The notes under the pieces were generated by a model, which searched no databases, was not told the origin of the DNA, and saw only the letters and a list, made by a program, of their open reading frames with translations. A stretch of 54,025 bases of DNA, taken from IMG/VR virus record IMGVR_UViG_3300030049_000021, positions 1 to 54,025 of that record, one strand, 5' to 3'. This DNA comes from a virus. The position numbers were made by a program, and so were the translations under genes. Below, piece after piece: positions 1 through 8,945 of the stretch (positions are counted from its first letter, which is position 1; each line of letters begins with the position of its first letter).

Positions 1-1292
1 TGACCTTCCAAATTGATTACCCTCAGTTCAACGCGGCCACATCGAAGTTGTTGCTCCAAGAGAATGGGCAGCTCGCAGATGTCCTATACGCGAACGGGCC
101 AGCTATTCGGCTAGGTAACCACGTTTGGTACAACGGATCGTTTAATGATCCGCCGTCTAACAGTGGGCTCGGATACAAAGGAACCGTCATCGACTGGCTT
201 GCCGACAAACGCGGATTGTTCTTGGGAGTCACCCCCACCGGTGGCACTCCCAGTCTGACAACCGAATGCACACAACTTTACGACGCATTTGAAGGGCAAT
301 CGATCGGGCAGGTAGACGACGATTCGAATTACTTTTTGCTCCCGGCAGATCCGTTGCACCCGAACGAATCGGTCTATAAATCCGCTTTGGTTAACTCATG
401 GTCAGAGGTCCCGCCAATGTGCGGGTACCCAACCTTTAACCGCAGTGCGGCTACATGGCTACCTACGGCTAGCCTTTGCCAAAGTTCGTGGAGTTGGGTT
501 CAAGTGCCGAGGCGGTTGACCTCAGCAGCCACAAGGGCTGACCTATTTGCGCCGGACGGCGTGACGATGCTAACAAGCCTTTCATCACTCACGATTGACG
601 GATGGTACGTTACCGAATCGAGCCCTATCATCACAAACACGGAGTCACCTAACTTCTGGATTATTACGGTAGCGGCGGGAAACAAGAAGTGGGCCAAAGT
701 CACGCCTTGGCATGGATGGTTCAGCCTATTGACTGTTGGCGCTCCTGCGGAAGTCGATCTTGCGTGCGATTCTAACGGTATTGTCTATCGGTGCCTTTCC
801 GATGGTTCGCAAATCCTACTACTAAGATTCAACTTTGCCGACGTCAACGATATGTTCACCGCGTTCACGCCGACTAGCAGTGCTCCAACTACGTGCAATA
901 ATGCAAGCATAGCTTGCGGTCCCACCAACAAGCTTCTAATCGTTTTTGACGATGGCACAACTACTTGGATTATCCGGTCGACCAACGCGGGGCAAACGTG
1001 GAGCGCACCGATGAGTGTGGCACCCGGGACGTGGCCAGAACCGGCCATTGATGCAATTTCAGCAACTCAGTTTGTCGCTATTTCAGACGGCGCAAACTAC
1101 AACTGTTGGCGCATGACTACTAGCGACGCTTCCTTTTCGAATGTCGGCACGATATGCGCCGGGTCAGGAGCAAAGGTTGGCCTTACGGTTCGCCAGTCCG
1201 TGAAACGAGAACTAATATTCGAAATATCAATCGCTGGCACCGTCCAAAGGTACATATCGTACAATATGGGCGTGAACTGGAACGCGAGCTAA
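1..1292 (+). CDS. Tail fibre/tip protein with sialidase-like Asp-box repeats, C-terminal part
   Basis: This is the C-terminal part (about 430 residues) of a protein whose N-terminal part lies at 51915-53898 and is joined through the terminal repeat, giving about 1,091 residues in total. No start is needed here because the frame is open to the window edge. The sequence is rich in Ser, Thr, Trp and Asn. It contains an Asp-box-like turn, STNAGQTW, and a second weaker one near the C-terminus (SYNMGVNW). Both are typical of sialidase/BNR beta-propellers, with Asn in place of the usual Asp. Family knowledge suggests host-surface glycan binding or cleavage. The catalytic arginine triad of true sialidases cannot be confirmed by eye. 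It is followed four bases later by another structural gene. Confidence 0.8.
   Translation, partial: TFQIDYPQFNAATSKLLLQENGQLADVLYANGPAIRLGNHVWYNGSFNDPPSNSGLGYKGTVIDWLADKRGLFLGVTPTGGTPSLTTECTQLYDAFEGQSIGQVDDDSNYFLLPADPLHPNESVYKSALVNSWSEVPPMCGYPTFNRSAATWLPTASLCQSSWSWVQVPRRLTSAATRADLFAPDGVTMLTSLSSLTIDGWYVTESSPIITNTESPNFWIITVAAGNKKWAKVTPWHGWFSLLTVGAPAEVDLACDSNGIVYRCLSDGSQILLLRFNFADVNDMFTAFTPTSSAPTTCNNASIACGPTNKLLIVFDDGTTTWIIRSTNAGQTWSAPMSVAPGTWPEPAIDAISATQFVAISDGANYNCWRMTTSDASFSNVGTICAGSGAKVGLTVRQSVKRELIFEISIAGTVQRYISYNMGVNWNAS
2..127. repeat. Terminal direct repeat, left copy
   Basis: These 126 bases are identical to 53900-54025 at the other end. The repeat lies inside one open reading frame that continues in phase across the junction. 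This is the signature of a circular assembly (assembler overlap) or of a circularly permuted or terminally redundant phage molecule. Position 1 (T) differs from its counterpart 53899 (C), so the identity stops exactly at base 2. Confidence 0.95.
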
Positions 1293-1296
1293 GACT

Positions 1297-1950
1297 ATGA
1301 GCGCAAATCTAAACCTGCTTACTCCGAACATGCCGTTCGCGTCGAACATTTTTAACGACAATGTAAATTGCGCTCAGCTAAACATACAGGCGCAGCAAGG
1401 GATTGGCGTCGTTAGCGGAATGACTCTATCGACCGGAGGCGGATCGACTCTAAATATAGCCTCTGGGATAGTCCAGAACCCTCGAACGGTTGCATATTCA
1501 GGAGGGACGTTCACCGTTCCAAGCAACGGCACTTGGTACGTAATGTGTAACTGGGTAGCCGGTACGCCAGACCCTTCGACAGGGCTATCGGCTTACACGT
1601 TTTCATTTAGTGTTCAGTCGGGACCAACACCTCCTGGAGGCCAAGTCTGCCTTGGGCAGATCACGATGGCAGCCGGGACGATTACTAACGTCTCGAATGC
1701 AGGCCTTCTTGTCATCCCGCATGTGTCTGGCTCCCAATGGATTGCAGGCCAAAGCAGGATGGTGATAGACGACTCGACCGGGATAACAACGGTGCAAAAT
1801 CTTCAAGGCAACGTCGCGGTTAAGAATGTTCTTCAACCCGGAGACGCCGCCGTGATCGATGCGAACTATCAGGTCTCCATCTTCAAATCATTCACCGTGC
1901 CACCTGGCGCGACTTTCACTAATAACGGACTTTTTAGGGTAACAACATAA
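1297..1950 (+). CDS. Putative virion structural protein (tail-associated)
   Basis: 217 residues, starting at ATG just after the stop of the large tail protein. The composition is low in charge and rich in Gly, Ser, Thr, Asn and Val, with alternating hydrophobic stretches suggesting beta structure. The motif GGGSTLNIASGIV and a later turn-rich segment resemble carbohydrate-binding or collar-like domains of tail fibres, but no named family is recognised. Its place between the tail-tip protein and the tailspike suggests a tail accessory, trimerisation or receptor-binding role (inference). Confidence 0.75.
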   Translation: MSANLNLLTPNMPFASNIFNDNVNCAQLNIQAQQGIGVVSGMTLSTGGGSTLNIASGIVQNPRTVAYSGGTFTVPSNGTWYVMCNWVAGTPDPSTGLSAYTFSFSVQSGPTPPGGQVCLGQITMAAGTITNVSNAGLLVIPHVSGSQWIAGQSRMVIDDSTGITTVQNLQGNVAVKNVLQPGDAAVIDANYQVSIFKSFTVPPGATFTNNGLFRVTT

Positions 1951-1951
1951 T

Positions 1952-2317
1952 ATGGCTGGAACACTTCAAGCTAACGGCGGCGATTTACTTGTCAATTCTA
2001 TCAGTGGCAATGGCGTACCGTTCACAAAATCGCTATTGACGCTAACATATGCTGACGCTGACATTACGCTTACATCGGGCCAATATCAGAACCCAACGAT
2101 TAACTGCATAGGAACAAATACTGCTCAAAGGAAGCTAGTTTTGCCCTTGGTAGCTGGCGCTGAGTGGTATGTGGCCAACAATGGCACGGGCCAAAACATT
2201 CAGGCTATCGGCTCGACAGGTACCGGCATCATTGTCCCGACTACTGACGGATGCTTCCTTTGGAGCGACGGTGTGAACATCTATCGAAAGACCCCTAACG
2301 CAACGATTACGACATAA
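1952..2317 (+). CDS. Small putative tail structural protein
   Basis: 121 residues. The N-terminus is followed by a beta-rich segment ending in LWSDGVNIYRKTPN. A C-terminal stretch of the type 'W-SDG-N-Y' is common in phage fibre and decoration proteins that end in a small beta domain. It is separated from the previous stop by one base, so the two are probably translated together. No enzymatic motif is seen. Confidence 0.7.
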   Translation: MAGTLQANGGDLLVNSISGNGVPFTKSLLTLTYADADITLTSGQYQNPTINCIGTNTAQRKLVLPLVAGAEWYVANNGTGQNIQAIGSTGTGIIVPTTDGCFLWSDGVNIYRKTPNATITT

Positions 2318-2318
2318 A

Positions 2319-2903
2319 ATGAAAAAACTACTGCAATCGAAACTTACAATCCCGCTTTGCGGGTTTTTTGCTTTGTTGTGCCTGATCGGAGCCGCATATC
2401 AAGGAAACGGTTGGTATTACAACGCATCGCCAATCACATGCTTTCCCGGGTCTGCTTGCGCAGGGCAGACGGACATCAACGGCTACCTCAAGGTCAACGT
2501 GGCAGCAGGCGGGTCGGCTCCTGTCGGTACGACATGGCTGCAAGACAACAGTTCGGCAACGGCTGCATCTCCAGGCGTGACAACTCATACTTCCAAAGCA
2601 TCTGCGGCAACGCTGGATGGCCTACTTGTCTCCAATTACTCGGGCGGTCTACTGTATTTCCAGGTCTGGAACACCGCAAGCGCACTGACAAGTGGAACAT
2701 CAACCGGTCCCGTCCTCGAATACCCGGTTGGCCTTGGTGTCTCATCTTCTCCAACCATCTTCGCGATAGGCGCGGCATATTGGGGTCCAGGTGGGCTAAC
2801 CGGTACTTTTACAACTGGACTGACTTGGAGCTTATCGAGCACAAGCCAGCTCTACACGTCGGTGGCTACGGGCCTAGCATCGGTTGAGGTCGACTACAAA
2901 TGA
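2319..2903 (+). CDS. Secreted or membrane-anchored structural protein with N-terminal signal sequence
   Basis: 194 residues. Positively charged MKKLLQSKL is followed by a hydrophobic core ([16 protein letters not shown]), a classical Sec signal peptide or signal anchor. The rest is Gly/Ser/Thr-rich and looks beta-stranded, with two cysteines soon after the signal (CFPGSACAG). The start follows the preceding stop by one base, and no Shine-Dalgarno site is evident. An intrinsic-terminator-like hairpin lies inside codons 11-17. A signal peptide on a protein in a tail-gene block is unusual: the protein may act at the host envelope (for example superinfection exclusion or surface modification) rather than in the virion. 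Confidence 0.75.
   Translation: MKKLLQSKLTIPLCGFFALLCLIGAAYQGNGWYYNASPITCFPGSACAGQTDINGYLKVNVAAGGSAPVGTTWLQDNSSATAASPGVTTHTSKASAATLDGLLVSNYSGGLLYFQVWNTASALTSGTSTGPVLEYPVGLGVSSSPTIFAIGAAYWGPGGLTGTFTTGLTWSLSSTSQLYTSVATGLASVEVDYK
2351..2369 (+). terminator. Intrinsic-terminator-like hairpin inside a coding region
   Basis: The perfect stem CCCGC/GCGGG has a TTT loop and is followed by six T residues. It falls in the signal-peptide codons of the gene starting at 2319. By sequence it would attenuate transcription into the tailspike unless translation or antitermination prevents it. Confidence 0.6.
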
Positions 2904-5248
2904 AAAAGCTATTTACATCTTTGGTTCTCGTTTTCCTTGCTTGCTTGTCGTTTGGGCAGAGCAGCGGGATATCCCTTGGGCTTGGAAATTCTATTGTAAA
3001 AATAATTCCTGGATTGACGCCTAACTTAACATCTGCGGCTGCGGCAAATACATCGGCAATCAATGCAACAATCGCTTCGGGAGGTTCGTGGAGAATCCCT
3101 GTTTCTCCATCACATTCATCTGACATTTATTACGTCAACGGCACGGGTACACCTCTAGCTATTGGATCATTAAGAACCCCATCGACATTAATTGTTGACG
3201 ATGGTGTCTCAATCGTAAACGCTTCTGGATCAAATGGCCCTGTTTTGGTATCTTCGGCATTTAACCGGTCATTCGGCACGTGTTCCGGCACGTCTGGGAC
3301 AAATTCAACACCTATCACGTGGCCCTACGTCGCCGTCAACTTTACAGGCTCAATATCAGGCACCACGCTGACCGTTTCGGCTGTCTCTACCGGCACATTG
3401 GTCGTTGGAATGCCTATTGCTGGATCGGGAGTAACTGCGCCAACTTACATCAATGCGCTCGGAACGGGGGCAGGGGGAACGGGGACATATACTGTGTCTG
3501 TCTCTCAAACGGTTGCATCGGAAGCAATGACAGGTGGAACTGATTACACATCGATTGGTTTTGATCTTACGGGAACTGGTCTATCAACAGGATCAGGCGC
3601 ATCGAATATCCAGCAAGGAGATTATGTTCAAATTACGGGATGGGTAGACAACAGTTCAACTACAACCCCGGATTCCGCCTACTACGGTACCTTCTATGTT
3701 CTGTCGATACCTACGACAACATCCATCATTGTTAGGCTTGTTCGACAACCATCAGCTAGCCCGAGCGTTGCAAACGGTCAATATAGAATCCGTCAAGCTG
3801 ATCAATACACGACCGTAGAAGGCGGACTTTGGAGTTACGGAAGCAACGCTTCTACTGGCTACAATAATCACGCCTTAATTTTCGCGGGCGTTGCTGGACT
3901 GAATATTAAGCACATTCAGATAACAAACTCTGAGAAATTTGCCTTAAATCTTTCGCAGTGCAACGGCGCTTGTGTTGAGGATGTCACGGGCGTTGCGTGT
4001 AACTCGGATCTCGTTAAGGTCTACGGGTCCGTAAACACATACATTCGGCGCGTTTATGGCGTCGGCGGTGATGACAGCGTCTCAATTCACACGATTGAGG
4101 CGTCTCCCTACACCTCGTACAACCTACCAGGCGCGGGGTCCGACTGCGTTAACTGCTGGATAGAGGATTGCGCAGTTCAGAACGGCGCGGGTTTCCGACT
4201 TTACCCCACGCATGGCGCATTCAAAATGCTCAACTGTGGAATGAAACGATGCACCGCAAATGGTGCAATAGGAAACTCTGCGTATAGCGGTAGCTATACG
4301 AGTTCTGAAAATGAAGCCCCTTTTGGTATTGTCACGTCGGGAAGCAGTGCGACCGGAACACCTTATCTCGATGGAATCGTCTTCGAGGATCTTTACGCGC
4401 AGCCGGGAGGACTAAATATATCCCCCATTGTTTATCTAGGGATCAATAATACGTGTAGCATGGGATCGCTGACATTCAGTCGGATTCGGACTGGGTTCAA
4501 GGATCAGTGGTCAGCCGGTGTGAACGCGGGCGAGATAACAATAGCGGGTGGTGGGTCTGGAACTATAAACCAAATGAATTTTAATGAGTGCGAATTCATG
4601 ATGAATGAAGGGTCTCAGTGTGATGCTATTCACTTCGCAACCTCACAACAATACAATCAGATAAACGTTACAAGATGTCTATTCAAGGGCAGTTCGACTA
4701 ATGGTTATGCGTTTAATATGTCATCTATGGTGTCGCAAGCACCAGGTCAAATAAATTTTGTAAATTGCGATTTTGACACCTTAAACGGGTGTGTATATGC
4801 CCCTACGGTCGCGGTTGGCACCCTCTGGTCACTGATGGGATGCAGAGTCTCAAATGTCAATATTGGTTTAACCATTCAAGGCAACTCCCAGGTTAATTTA
4901 ACTGGAAATACTTTCGCTAATATGCACGGGTCCGGAATTATACGAGGATCTGGCAGTTCGCCTACGATTCTCCTATCTAGCGGAGGTGGTAATGTTGGGA
5001 ACACCGCATCGGGAAGCAACGGTCTTTTTGTTATAGGATCTGGATCTCCTACACTAACGTTCACCGGTTGGTGCAGCGATCTGTTGATAGATATCTCGCA
5101 AACAGGCGTCAATCGCGCTAACGGTGCTGTCGTCTGGAACACAAACTCTGCACTTGGAACACTTTTGGTGGCTGGACCGGTGGTAGGGGATTCGACAAAT
5201 ACGACTGGGTCATGGCACCTGCTTTACAATCCATCTGCGATCTATTAA
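2900..5248 (+). CDS. Tailspike-like protein: right-handed beta-helix with signal peptide
   Basis: 782 residues, starting at ATG in a 4-base ATGA overlap with the gene before. Residues 1-20 ([20 protein letters not shown]) look like a Sec signal peptide with cleavage after the Gly-Gln region. Residues about 147-212 carry the widespread phage-fibre module beginning [12 protein letters not shown] and ending [12 protein letters not shown]. The remainder has the repeating Asn, Gly and Cys-rich rungs expected of a pectate-lyase-like parallel beta-helix, including segments such as [15 protein letters not shown] and [12 protein letters not shown]. Such proteins bind or depolymerise surface polysaccharide. 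Catalytic residues cannot be assigned by eye. A secreted tailspike is odd, because virion spikes normally assemble in the cytoplasm. Confidence 0.85.
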   Translation: MKKLFTSLVLVFLACLSFGQSSGISLGLGNSIVKIIPGLTPNLTSAAAANTSAINATIASGGSWRIPVSPSHSSDIYYVNGTGTPLAIGSLRTPSTLIVDDGVSIVNASGSNGPVLVSSAFNRSFGTCSGTSGTNSTPITWPYVAVNFTGSISGTTLTVSAVSTGTLVVGMPIAGSGVTAPTYINALGTGAGGTGTYTVSVSQTVASEAMTGGTDYTSIGFDLTGTGLSTGSGASNIQQGDYVQITGWVDNSSTTTPDSAYYGTFYVLSIPTTTSIIVRLVRQPSASPSVANGQYRIRQADQYTTVEGGLWSYGSNASTGYNNHALIFAGVAGLNIKHIQITNSEKFALNLSQCNGACVEDVTGVACNSDLVKVYGSVNTYIRRVYGVGGDDSVSIHTIEASPYTSYNLPGAGSDCVNCWIEDCAVQNGAGFRLYPTHGAFKMLNCGMKRCTANGAIGNSAYSGSYTSSENEAPFGIVTSGSSATGTPYLDGIVFEDLYAQPGGLNISPIVYLGINNTCSMGSLTFSRIRTGFKDQWSAGVNAGEITIAGGGSGTINQMNFNECEFMMNEGSQCDAIHFATSQQYNQINVTRCLFKGSSTNGYAFNMSSMVSQAPGQINFVNCDFDTLNGCVYAPTVAVGTLWSLMGCRVSNVNIGLTIQGNSQVNLTGNTFANMHGSGIIRGSGSSPTILLSSGGGNVGNTASGSNGLFVIGSGSPTLTFTGWCSDLLIDISQTGVNRANGAVVWNTNSALGTLLVAGPVVGDSTNTTGSWHLLYNPSAIY

Positions 5249-5300
5249 ATCGGCGCTTATATCAGGTCGCAAAATCCAACGTTGTTCCCATATTAGGGTA

Positions 5301-5789
5301 ATGCTAAACTACATCAAATCACTTTGGCGCTCATTCTCAGTCTTCTTGGAGGATGAGCCGCCAACAATCAGGAGCAACACAAACATCATGGAAACAGTAA
5401 TACCAACCGGTACATCAGGCGAACTCGCTTTGAGTCTCACGTCAACGCCAACGGGCGCTATGCTAAAGAAATTCGCGGGAACGAAGATCTACTCTGAGCC
5501 AATCCCCGACATTCTTGACAGTTACGCTCAAGAAGAGTTACCCGAACCGCAGAAGGTCTCTGTCACCGGGTCAATCGGCATGGAAGGGAACAATTTTGTT
5601 GGCAAACTGGTACTGATTGACGACCTATCCGCGTTCGGTGTGCCCCCGGCGCTCACTGTGCAACTATTCTCGTACAATTGCGGATTCTTTGGCGGCATTC
5701 TAGCCCGCAAAGCGATCGGCGCCGGTGACTCGGAAACAATTGGATCTCAACTTGCTTATGTGCCGCCAGTCACCGAACCGCTAGCGTAA
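5301..5789 (+). CDS. Small structural or membrane-associated protein, function unknown
   Basis: 162 residues. The N-terminus MLNYIKSLWRSFSVFLEDE can form a short amphipathic helix. After a second possible start at ATG 5391 the chain becomes beta-rich and neutral. I keep the first ATG because the preceding codons look coded. It is the last plus-strand gene before a strong terminator. No family is recognised. Confidence 0.7.
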   Translation: MLNYIKSLWRSFSVFLEDEPPTIRSNTNIMETVIPTGTSGELALSLTSTPTGAMLKKFAGTKIYSEPIPDILDSYAQEELPEPQKVSVTGSIGMEGNNFVGKLVLIDDLSAFGVPPALTVQLFSYNCGFFGGILARKAIGAGDSETIGSQLAYVPPVTEPLA

Positions 5790-5812
5790 GTCCGCTACCC
5801 ATAATCGAAAAT

Positions 5813-5847
5813 GCCCCCGGCTCTTAGTGAGTCGGGGGCTCTTTTTT
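5813..5847 (+). terminator. Strong intrinsic terminator between convergent operons
   Basis: An 11-bp stem (GCCCCCGGCTC with GAGTCGGGGGC, one G-T pair), loop TTAGT, is followed by a run of six T residues. It closes the late plus-strand operon. On the minus strand the same hairpin is followed by TTTTC, so it may also stop the leftward early operon. Confidence 0.9.
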
Positions 5848-5860
5848 GTGTTTGGAAGGG

Positions 5861-6022
5861 CTAGTCCGATACGTACAAACCCAGGAGAAGGAATAGTCCG
5901 CAACAGGTAAGGCCCGCGATAAGCCAATGGGCATCGTGAAGTATAGGAGCGGCTATCATGCCTCCCAAAAGCGGAACAAGGGAGAGTGCCGCCATTAACC
6001 GGACTACCTTGCGTTTATTCAC
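5861..6022 (-). CDS. Small two-helix membrane protein
   Basis: 53 residues, GTG start in a GTGA overlap with the stop of the upstream gene. A basic N-terminus (MNKRKVVRLM) is followed by two hydrophobic segments, about residues 9-27 and 33-49, separated by HDAHW. This is the size and topology of small class II holins or accessory envelope proteins. It ends the leftward operon far from the endolysin-like gene, so a holin role is only a guess. Confidence 0.65.
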   Translation of the reverse strand: MNKRKVVRLMAALSLVPLLGGMIAAPILHDAHWLIAGLTCCGLFLLLGLYVSD

Positions 6023-6390
6023 GCCTCATCTCTCAACTCTTCGGGCAACGGAACGTTTGCCGGGTATTCGCGCACGGTGATCCATTCGCCATTTGAGTAG
6101 GCGCTGACCTTTACGCCAGCGCGTCCGTGTCTTCTGGCTTTGAACATAGCTTCTGAGAGCGTAATCGTGGACGCCGGTTTGCCGTTCCATGCCCAGATTT
6201 TGCAGGGAATGCTGGCGTCAGCTTCTGCATCCTCTTTGGAGTAATAAACACGAATGAAAGGCACTGCTCCTAATATTTCCTTCGCCTCTTCGGTAGGTAA
6301 TGCGGTGCCACGGCAAGCCCAATACTCCCTCTTATCGGGCCACAATTCAGCCATAAACGACGGTTCGATTTCTAGTTGCTCTTGGTTCAT
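6019..6390 (-). CDS. Hypothetical early protein
   Basis: 123 residues. Acidic N-terminus, then an alpha/beta stretch containing TLSEAMFKARRHGRAGVKVSAYSNGEWITV. No family recognised. It overlaps both neighbours by four bases (translational coupling). Confidence 0.75.
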   Translation of the reverse strand: MNQEQLEIEPSFMAELWPDKREYWACRGTALPTEEAKEILGAVPFIRVYYSKEDAEADASIPCKIWAWNGKPASTITLSEAMFKARRHGRAGVKVSAYSNGEWITVREYPANVPLPEELRDEA

Positions 6391-6689
6391 ACGGTCACCT
6401 CTAAATTAGCAATATATTTGTCAATCAGCGCGGATTCGTTCTCCACCCGTGGGTAATTCAGTTCACCTAGGTCGAGCAATGAGCGCATCCAGCCTAGACA
6501 CTCGCGCCTGTTGTCGTCGATCTCCGGGTAGTAGATCGGCTTGCCCTCACCATCGAACCAAGCGATAATCTTAGGCTCGTTCGCGGTCGGGATTTCGCGC
6601 CAGAAAATGGCGGTTCCGTAGTCGTCGGTGTCGTGGGAAAAGTGGGTGGGGTCTTTTCGCCATAGGTTGTTGGCATCTGTGATGGTCAT
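6387..6689 (-). CDS. Hypothetical early protein
   Basis: 100 residues, Trp-rich and acidic (DDYGTAIFWREIP, IAWFDGEGKPIYY). No family recognised. It starts at ATG directly after the stop of the DUF4406 gene and overlaps the following gene by four bases. Confidence 0.7.
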   Translation of the reverse strand: MTITDANNLWRKDPTHFSHDTDDYGTAIFWREIPTANEPKIIAWFDGEGKPIYYPEIDDNRRECLGWMRSLLDLGELNYPRVENESALIDKYIANLEVTV

Positions 6690-6998
6690 TTATTGCGCCT
6701 TCCTTAACCACGTTTCGGCCATTTCGCGCGGCATACCGAGTTCAGTTGCAATATGACTTTCGAGACGCGCCCCTTTACTATTGGTCCATCCATCAAGAAA
6801 AGCTACTCCGTCGCATGTGAGCATTTGCGCGATATCTAGCCGCATGTAGTGGCCCCAGGGCTTTCCAGTCTCCGCTCCATTGTCAGCGGGGTTGGCGACA
6901 TCATATCCAACGGCTCTTAATCTAGCGGACATCTGATTGAAGGCAGGAAAATTAAAATCTTTGATACCCGTCATAGGCCCGGCCAAATATAGTTTCAT
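6690..6998 (-). CDS. DUF4406 / nucleoside deoxyribosyltransferase-like protein
   Basis: 102 residues. It opens with the hallmark MKLYLAGPMTGIKDFNFPAF, the [Y/I]xAGPMTG loop of the DUF4406 and nucleoside-2-deoxyribosyltransferase-like superfamily. Further family features are the NPADNG motif and ARLESHIATELGMP, where the Glu sits at the family's catalytic position. Family members cleave or transfer deoxyribosyl groups or bind nucleotides. In phages the exact substrate is usually unknown. ATG starts inside the stop of the upstream gene (ATGA overlap). A role in nucleotide metabolism is likely. Confidence 0.85.
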   Translation of the reverse strand: MKLYLAGPMTGIKDFNFPAFNQMSARLRAVGYDVANPADNGAETGKPWGHYMRLDIAQMLTCDGVAFLDGWTNSKGARLESHIATELGMPREMAETWLRKAQ

Positions 6999-7279
6999 CT
7001 CTCAAACTCCTTAACCGGATATGAGCCGGTCTGTCTCAAATTCTCGAACCGCACGTAATCCTCATGCGATAGGTAAAGCGTGCCGTCTTTCCAGAACCCG
7101 GCGACCGGGATTATCGGATTCTTCGGGTCTGGTTTGAGGCGGTCGGCAAGGGCTTTGACATGCTGATCGTTAAGCATCCATCCAGGATTTTCTGCTGAAA
7201 CATACGCGGCAATAATGCTAAACCACAGGCATAAGCACACTATCCAAATTATCCAAATTAACAAAAAACTATTTTTCAT
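6995..7279 (-). CDS. Single-pass membrane protein, hypothetical
   Basis: 94 residues. ATG 7279 is chosen over an upstream TTG (7291) because it forms an ATGA overlap with the preceding stop. MKNSFLLIWIIWIVCLCLWFSI... is a signal anchor of about 22 hydrophobic residues, followed by a soluble domain with GYxxHEDYVRFENLR-like character. Function unknown; early membrane protein. Confidence 0.65.
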   Translation of the reverse strand: MKNSFLLIWIIWIVCLCLWFSIIAAYVSAENPGWMLNDQHVKALADRLKPDPKNPIIPVAGFWKDGTLYLSHEDYVRFENLRQTGSYPVKEFER

Positions 7280-7566
7280 GCCAACCCCCAAAGTCTAGTA
7301 AATTGCTCCATAGTGTCCTGCATCTCCCGCAAGGCCTCGGCCTCGCTGCACATAGTCTCTACCCACTCCTGGGCTTTGAGAACGGTGTCGAATGGTAGGC
7401 TGTCTTTGTATATGCCGTCGATACACCACACACCCAGCGGCCTTCTTAAACTGCCGTAAAGCACGTATCCGCTTATTGAGTGTGTCGAATGGTAGAAGGC
7501 GTTATTCGGGTAGATCTGCCAACCGTCGCGGGCGACTGCTGGGCCTCCGATTATCTCTGTGTTCAT
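7276..7566 (-). CDS. Hypothetical early protein
   Basis: 96 residues. The open frame extends upstream, but ATG 7566 has an excellent GGAGG site six bases before it, so I start there (MNTEIIGGPAVARDG). Trp/Tyr-rich central region, acidic helical C-terminus. No family recognised. Confidence 0.65.
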   Translation of the reverse strand: MNTEIIGGPAVARDGWQIYPNNAFYHSTHSISGYVLYGSLRRPLGVWCIDGIYKDSLPFDTVLKAQEWVETMCSEAEALREMQDTMEQFTRLWGLA

Positions 7567-7625
7567 TCTTTCCCTCCAATCGTGTCGTGATCGACGAAAA
7601 CAACCAAGTCCAGTCGTTTCCCCAT
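7563..7625 (-). CDS. Possible 20-residue coupled micro-ORF
   Basis: ATG overlaps the stop of the upstream gene (TGATG), and its own stop overlaps the next ATG (AATGA), so it fills the gap exactly. The peptide is MGKRLDLVVFVDHDTIGGKE. It may be a real peptide or serve only to carry ribosomes through to the next start. Confidence 0.4.
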   Translation of the reverse strand: MGKRLDLVVFVDHDTIGGKE

Positions 7626-7888
7626 CACCCCTCCCAATCCAGCGTCCCATCAGCCCGCTTTGGCGCGGCCTTGCAGACGGCTATGATGTCGTGTAGCTGA
7701 ACGTCGGTAAGCCCGTTCATCGTGAGTTTCGGCACGTGCATCCCGGTTCGCTCGTAAAGATATTTGACAACCTTCGCGCGCTTGGTTTCGATCTGCGGCA
7801 TTTTGAACAGATGCTTGTCGGGAAGCCATAGCCTCCGTGCGTGAGTCTGTGCGTCCGCCTTTAGCTTTCGTTCGTCGGCGCGGGTCAT
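7625..7888 (-). CDS. Hypothetical early protein, lysine-rich
   Basis: 87 residues, basic, predicted helical, with MTRADERKLKADAQTHARRLW at the start. A GAGGTGA ribosome site precedes ATG 7888. No family recognised; the basic charge could suit nucleic-acid contact (inference). Confidence 0.65.
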   Translation of the reverse strand: MTRADERKLKADAQTHARRLWLPDKHLFKMPQIETKRAKVVKYLYERTGMHVPKLTMNGLTDVQLHDIIAVCKAAPKRADGTLDWEG

Positions 7889-8094
7889 GGTTTCACCTCA
7901 TGCCGCTCCCTCAGTGGTCGGAACTGATCGAGCATGGAAGCGTCGATGATCCTGAATCGCTCCTTGCCCCGCTTGCCTTTCTGAATGAGGATAGGCAATT
8001 CACCGTTCCACGTAGGCGAGACGGCCCATACCTCGTGCCGTGGGCCTTGTATCTGGTCGCCAGCCTTTAGATGTCTGAATGATGTTTTGGTCAT
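7885..8094 (-). CDS. Hypothetical early protein
   Basis: 69 residues. HLKAGDQIQGPRHEVWAVSP resembles small SH3-like barrel folds of unknown function in phages. Overlaps both neighbours by 1-4 bases. Confidence 0.65.
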   Translation of the reverse strand: MTKTSFRHLKAGDQIQGPRHEVWAVSPTWNGELPILIQKGKRGKERFRIIDASMLDQFRPLRERHEVKP

Positions 8095-8300
8095 TAAATC
8101 CTCGTCCTCTGCAAATACTCAACCTCTTGCGCCAGGTCGCGTAGCTTGGTGTCGAACTCTCCCAGGTTGAAAAATGGCTCTGAGCTTTCGGGCGTAGCAT
8201 CCCAGCAGCTATCAACCATCTCCTTCACAACCTCCGCGATGACTCTGATATCCATGCCGCTTTGAACGATGCGGCGGCTTTCGGTGTAGGGGTTGAACAT
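8094..8300 (-). CDS. Hypothetical early protein
   Basis: 68 residues, mostly helical and acidic. ATG shares its first base position with the stop of the ASCH-domain gene. No family recognised. Confidence 0.6.
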   Translation of the reverse strand: MFNPYTESRRIVQSGMDIRVIAEVVKEMVDSCWDATPESSEPFFNLGEFDTKLRDLAQEVEYLQRTRI

Positions 8301-8944
8301 TATTTCACCCTCTCGACTTCAACCACCATAACCCAGGGGCCATCAGCGAATTTGCAAACCGGTTTTTTGCCGTTGATTGAGTCCCATAGCGCGGCGAAAA
8401 GCTCTACCGGGCCAGTACGTTTAACTTTGCCCATCTCAAAACCTTTGTCTAATCGCTCGTCTCGGTTCTCGTGCCAGCTTGAGGTGCCGCAAAACTCATA
8501 TCGAAAACCAGGTGCGACACCCTCCGCTATCGCGTCCTCTTCGCTGATCTGATTCACCCGTTCGATACGAACGCCGGTCACCTTTAGAGTGATTCGACTT
8601 GCCCACTGGGGCATGAATATTGAGGGTCGCCACCTACCGGCGTGATCTGGTTTTGTGCCTTCTGACGCGAACCATAGCAGTCCGTTGATGGGGATATTCT
8701 TTGGTGACAGACGATCGTAAATTGACGATGTTGCCCACGTCTCACGAACCCAAAGAAGGTCACCGACTTGGTACGGCAAATTGACCATCTCGTACTTTTG
8801 CTCGGTGATCTTGGCGCACCAACCGTTTTGATGTTCAAACCATGAGATGTGAAGCGGTTGAGGCTTGATAACCCTCCGCGTCTGTGTCTTGGCCCCAGAA
8901 AGTAGGGCGCGCACCATCTCGCCTTTGAATAAAATTGGTTTCAT
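8300..8944 (-). CDS. ASCH-domain protein
   Basis: 214 residues. It begins MKPILFKGEMVRALLSGAKTQTRRVIKPQP, where 'ILFKGEMVRALL-GAKTQTRR' is the diagnostic start of phage ASCH/PUA-like proteins. Later family features are VGDLLWVRETWA, ASRITLKVTGVRIERV and QISEEDAIAEGV. ASCH folds bind RNA or modified nucleotides; some are amidohydrolases or nucleases. ATG 8944 is chosen over TTG 8953 because AAGGAG lies about ten bases upstream. Confidence 0.9.
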   Translation of the reverse strand: MKPILFKGEMVRALLSGAKTQTRRVIKPQPLHISWFEHQNGWCAKITEQKYEMVNLPYQVGDLLWVRETWATSSIYDRLSPKNIPINGLLWFASEGTKPDHAGRWRPSIFMPQWASRITLKVTGVRIERVNQISEEDAIAEGVAPGFRYEFCGTSSWHENRDERLDKGFEMGKVKRTGPVELFAALWDSINGKKPVCKFADGPWVMVVEVERVK

Positions 8945-8945
8945 C

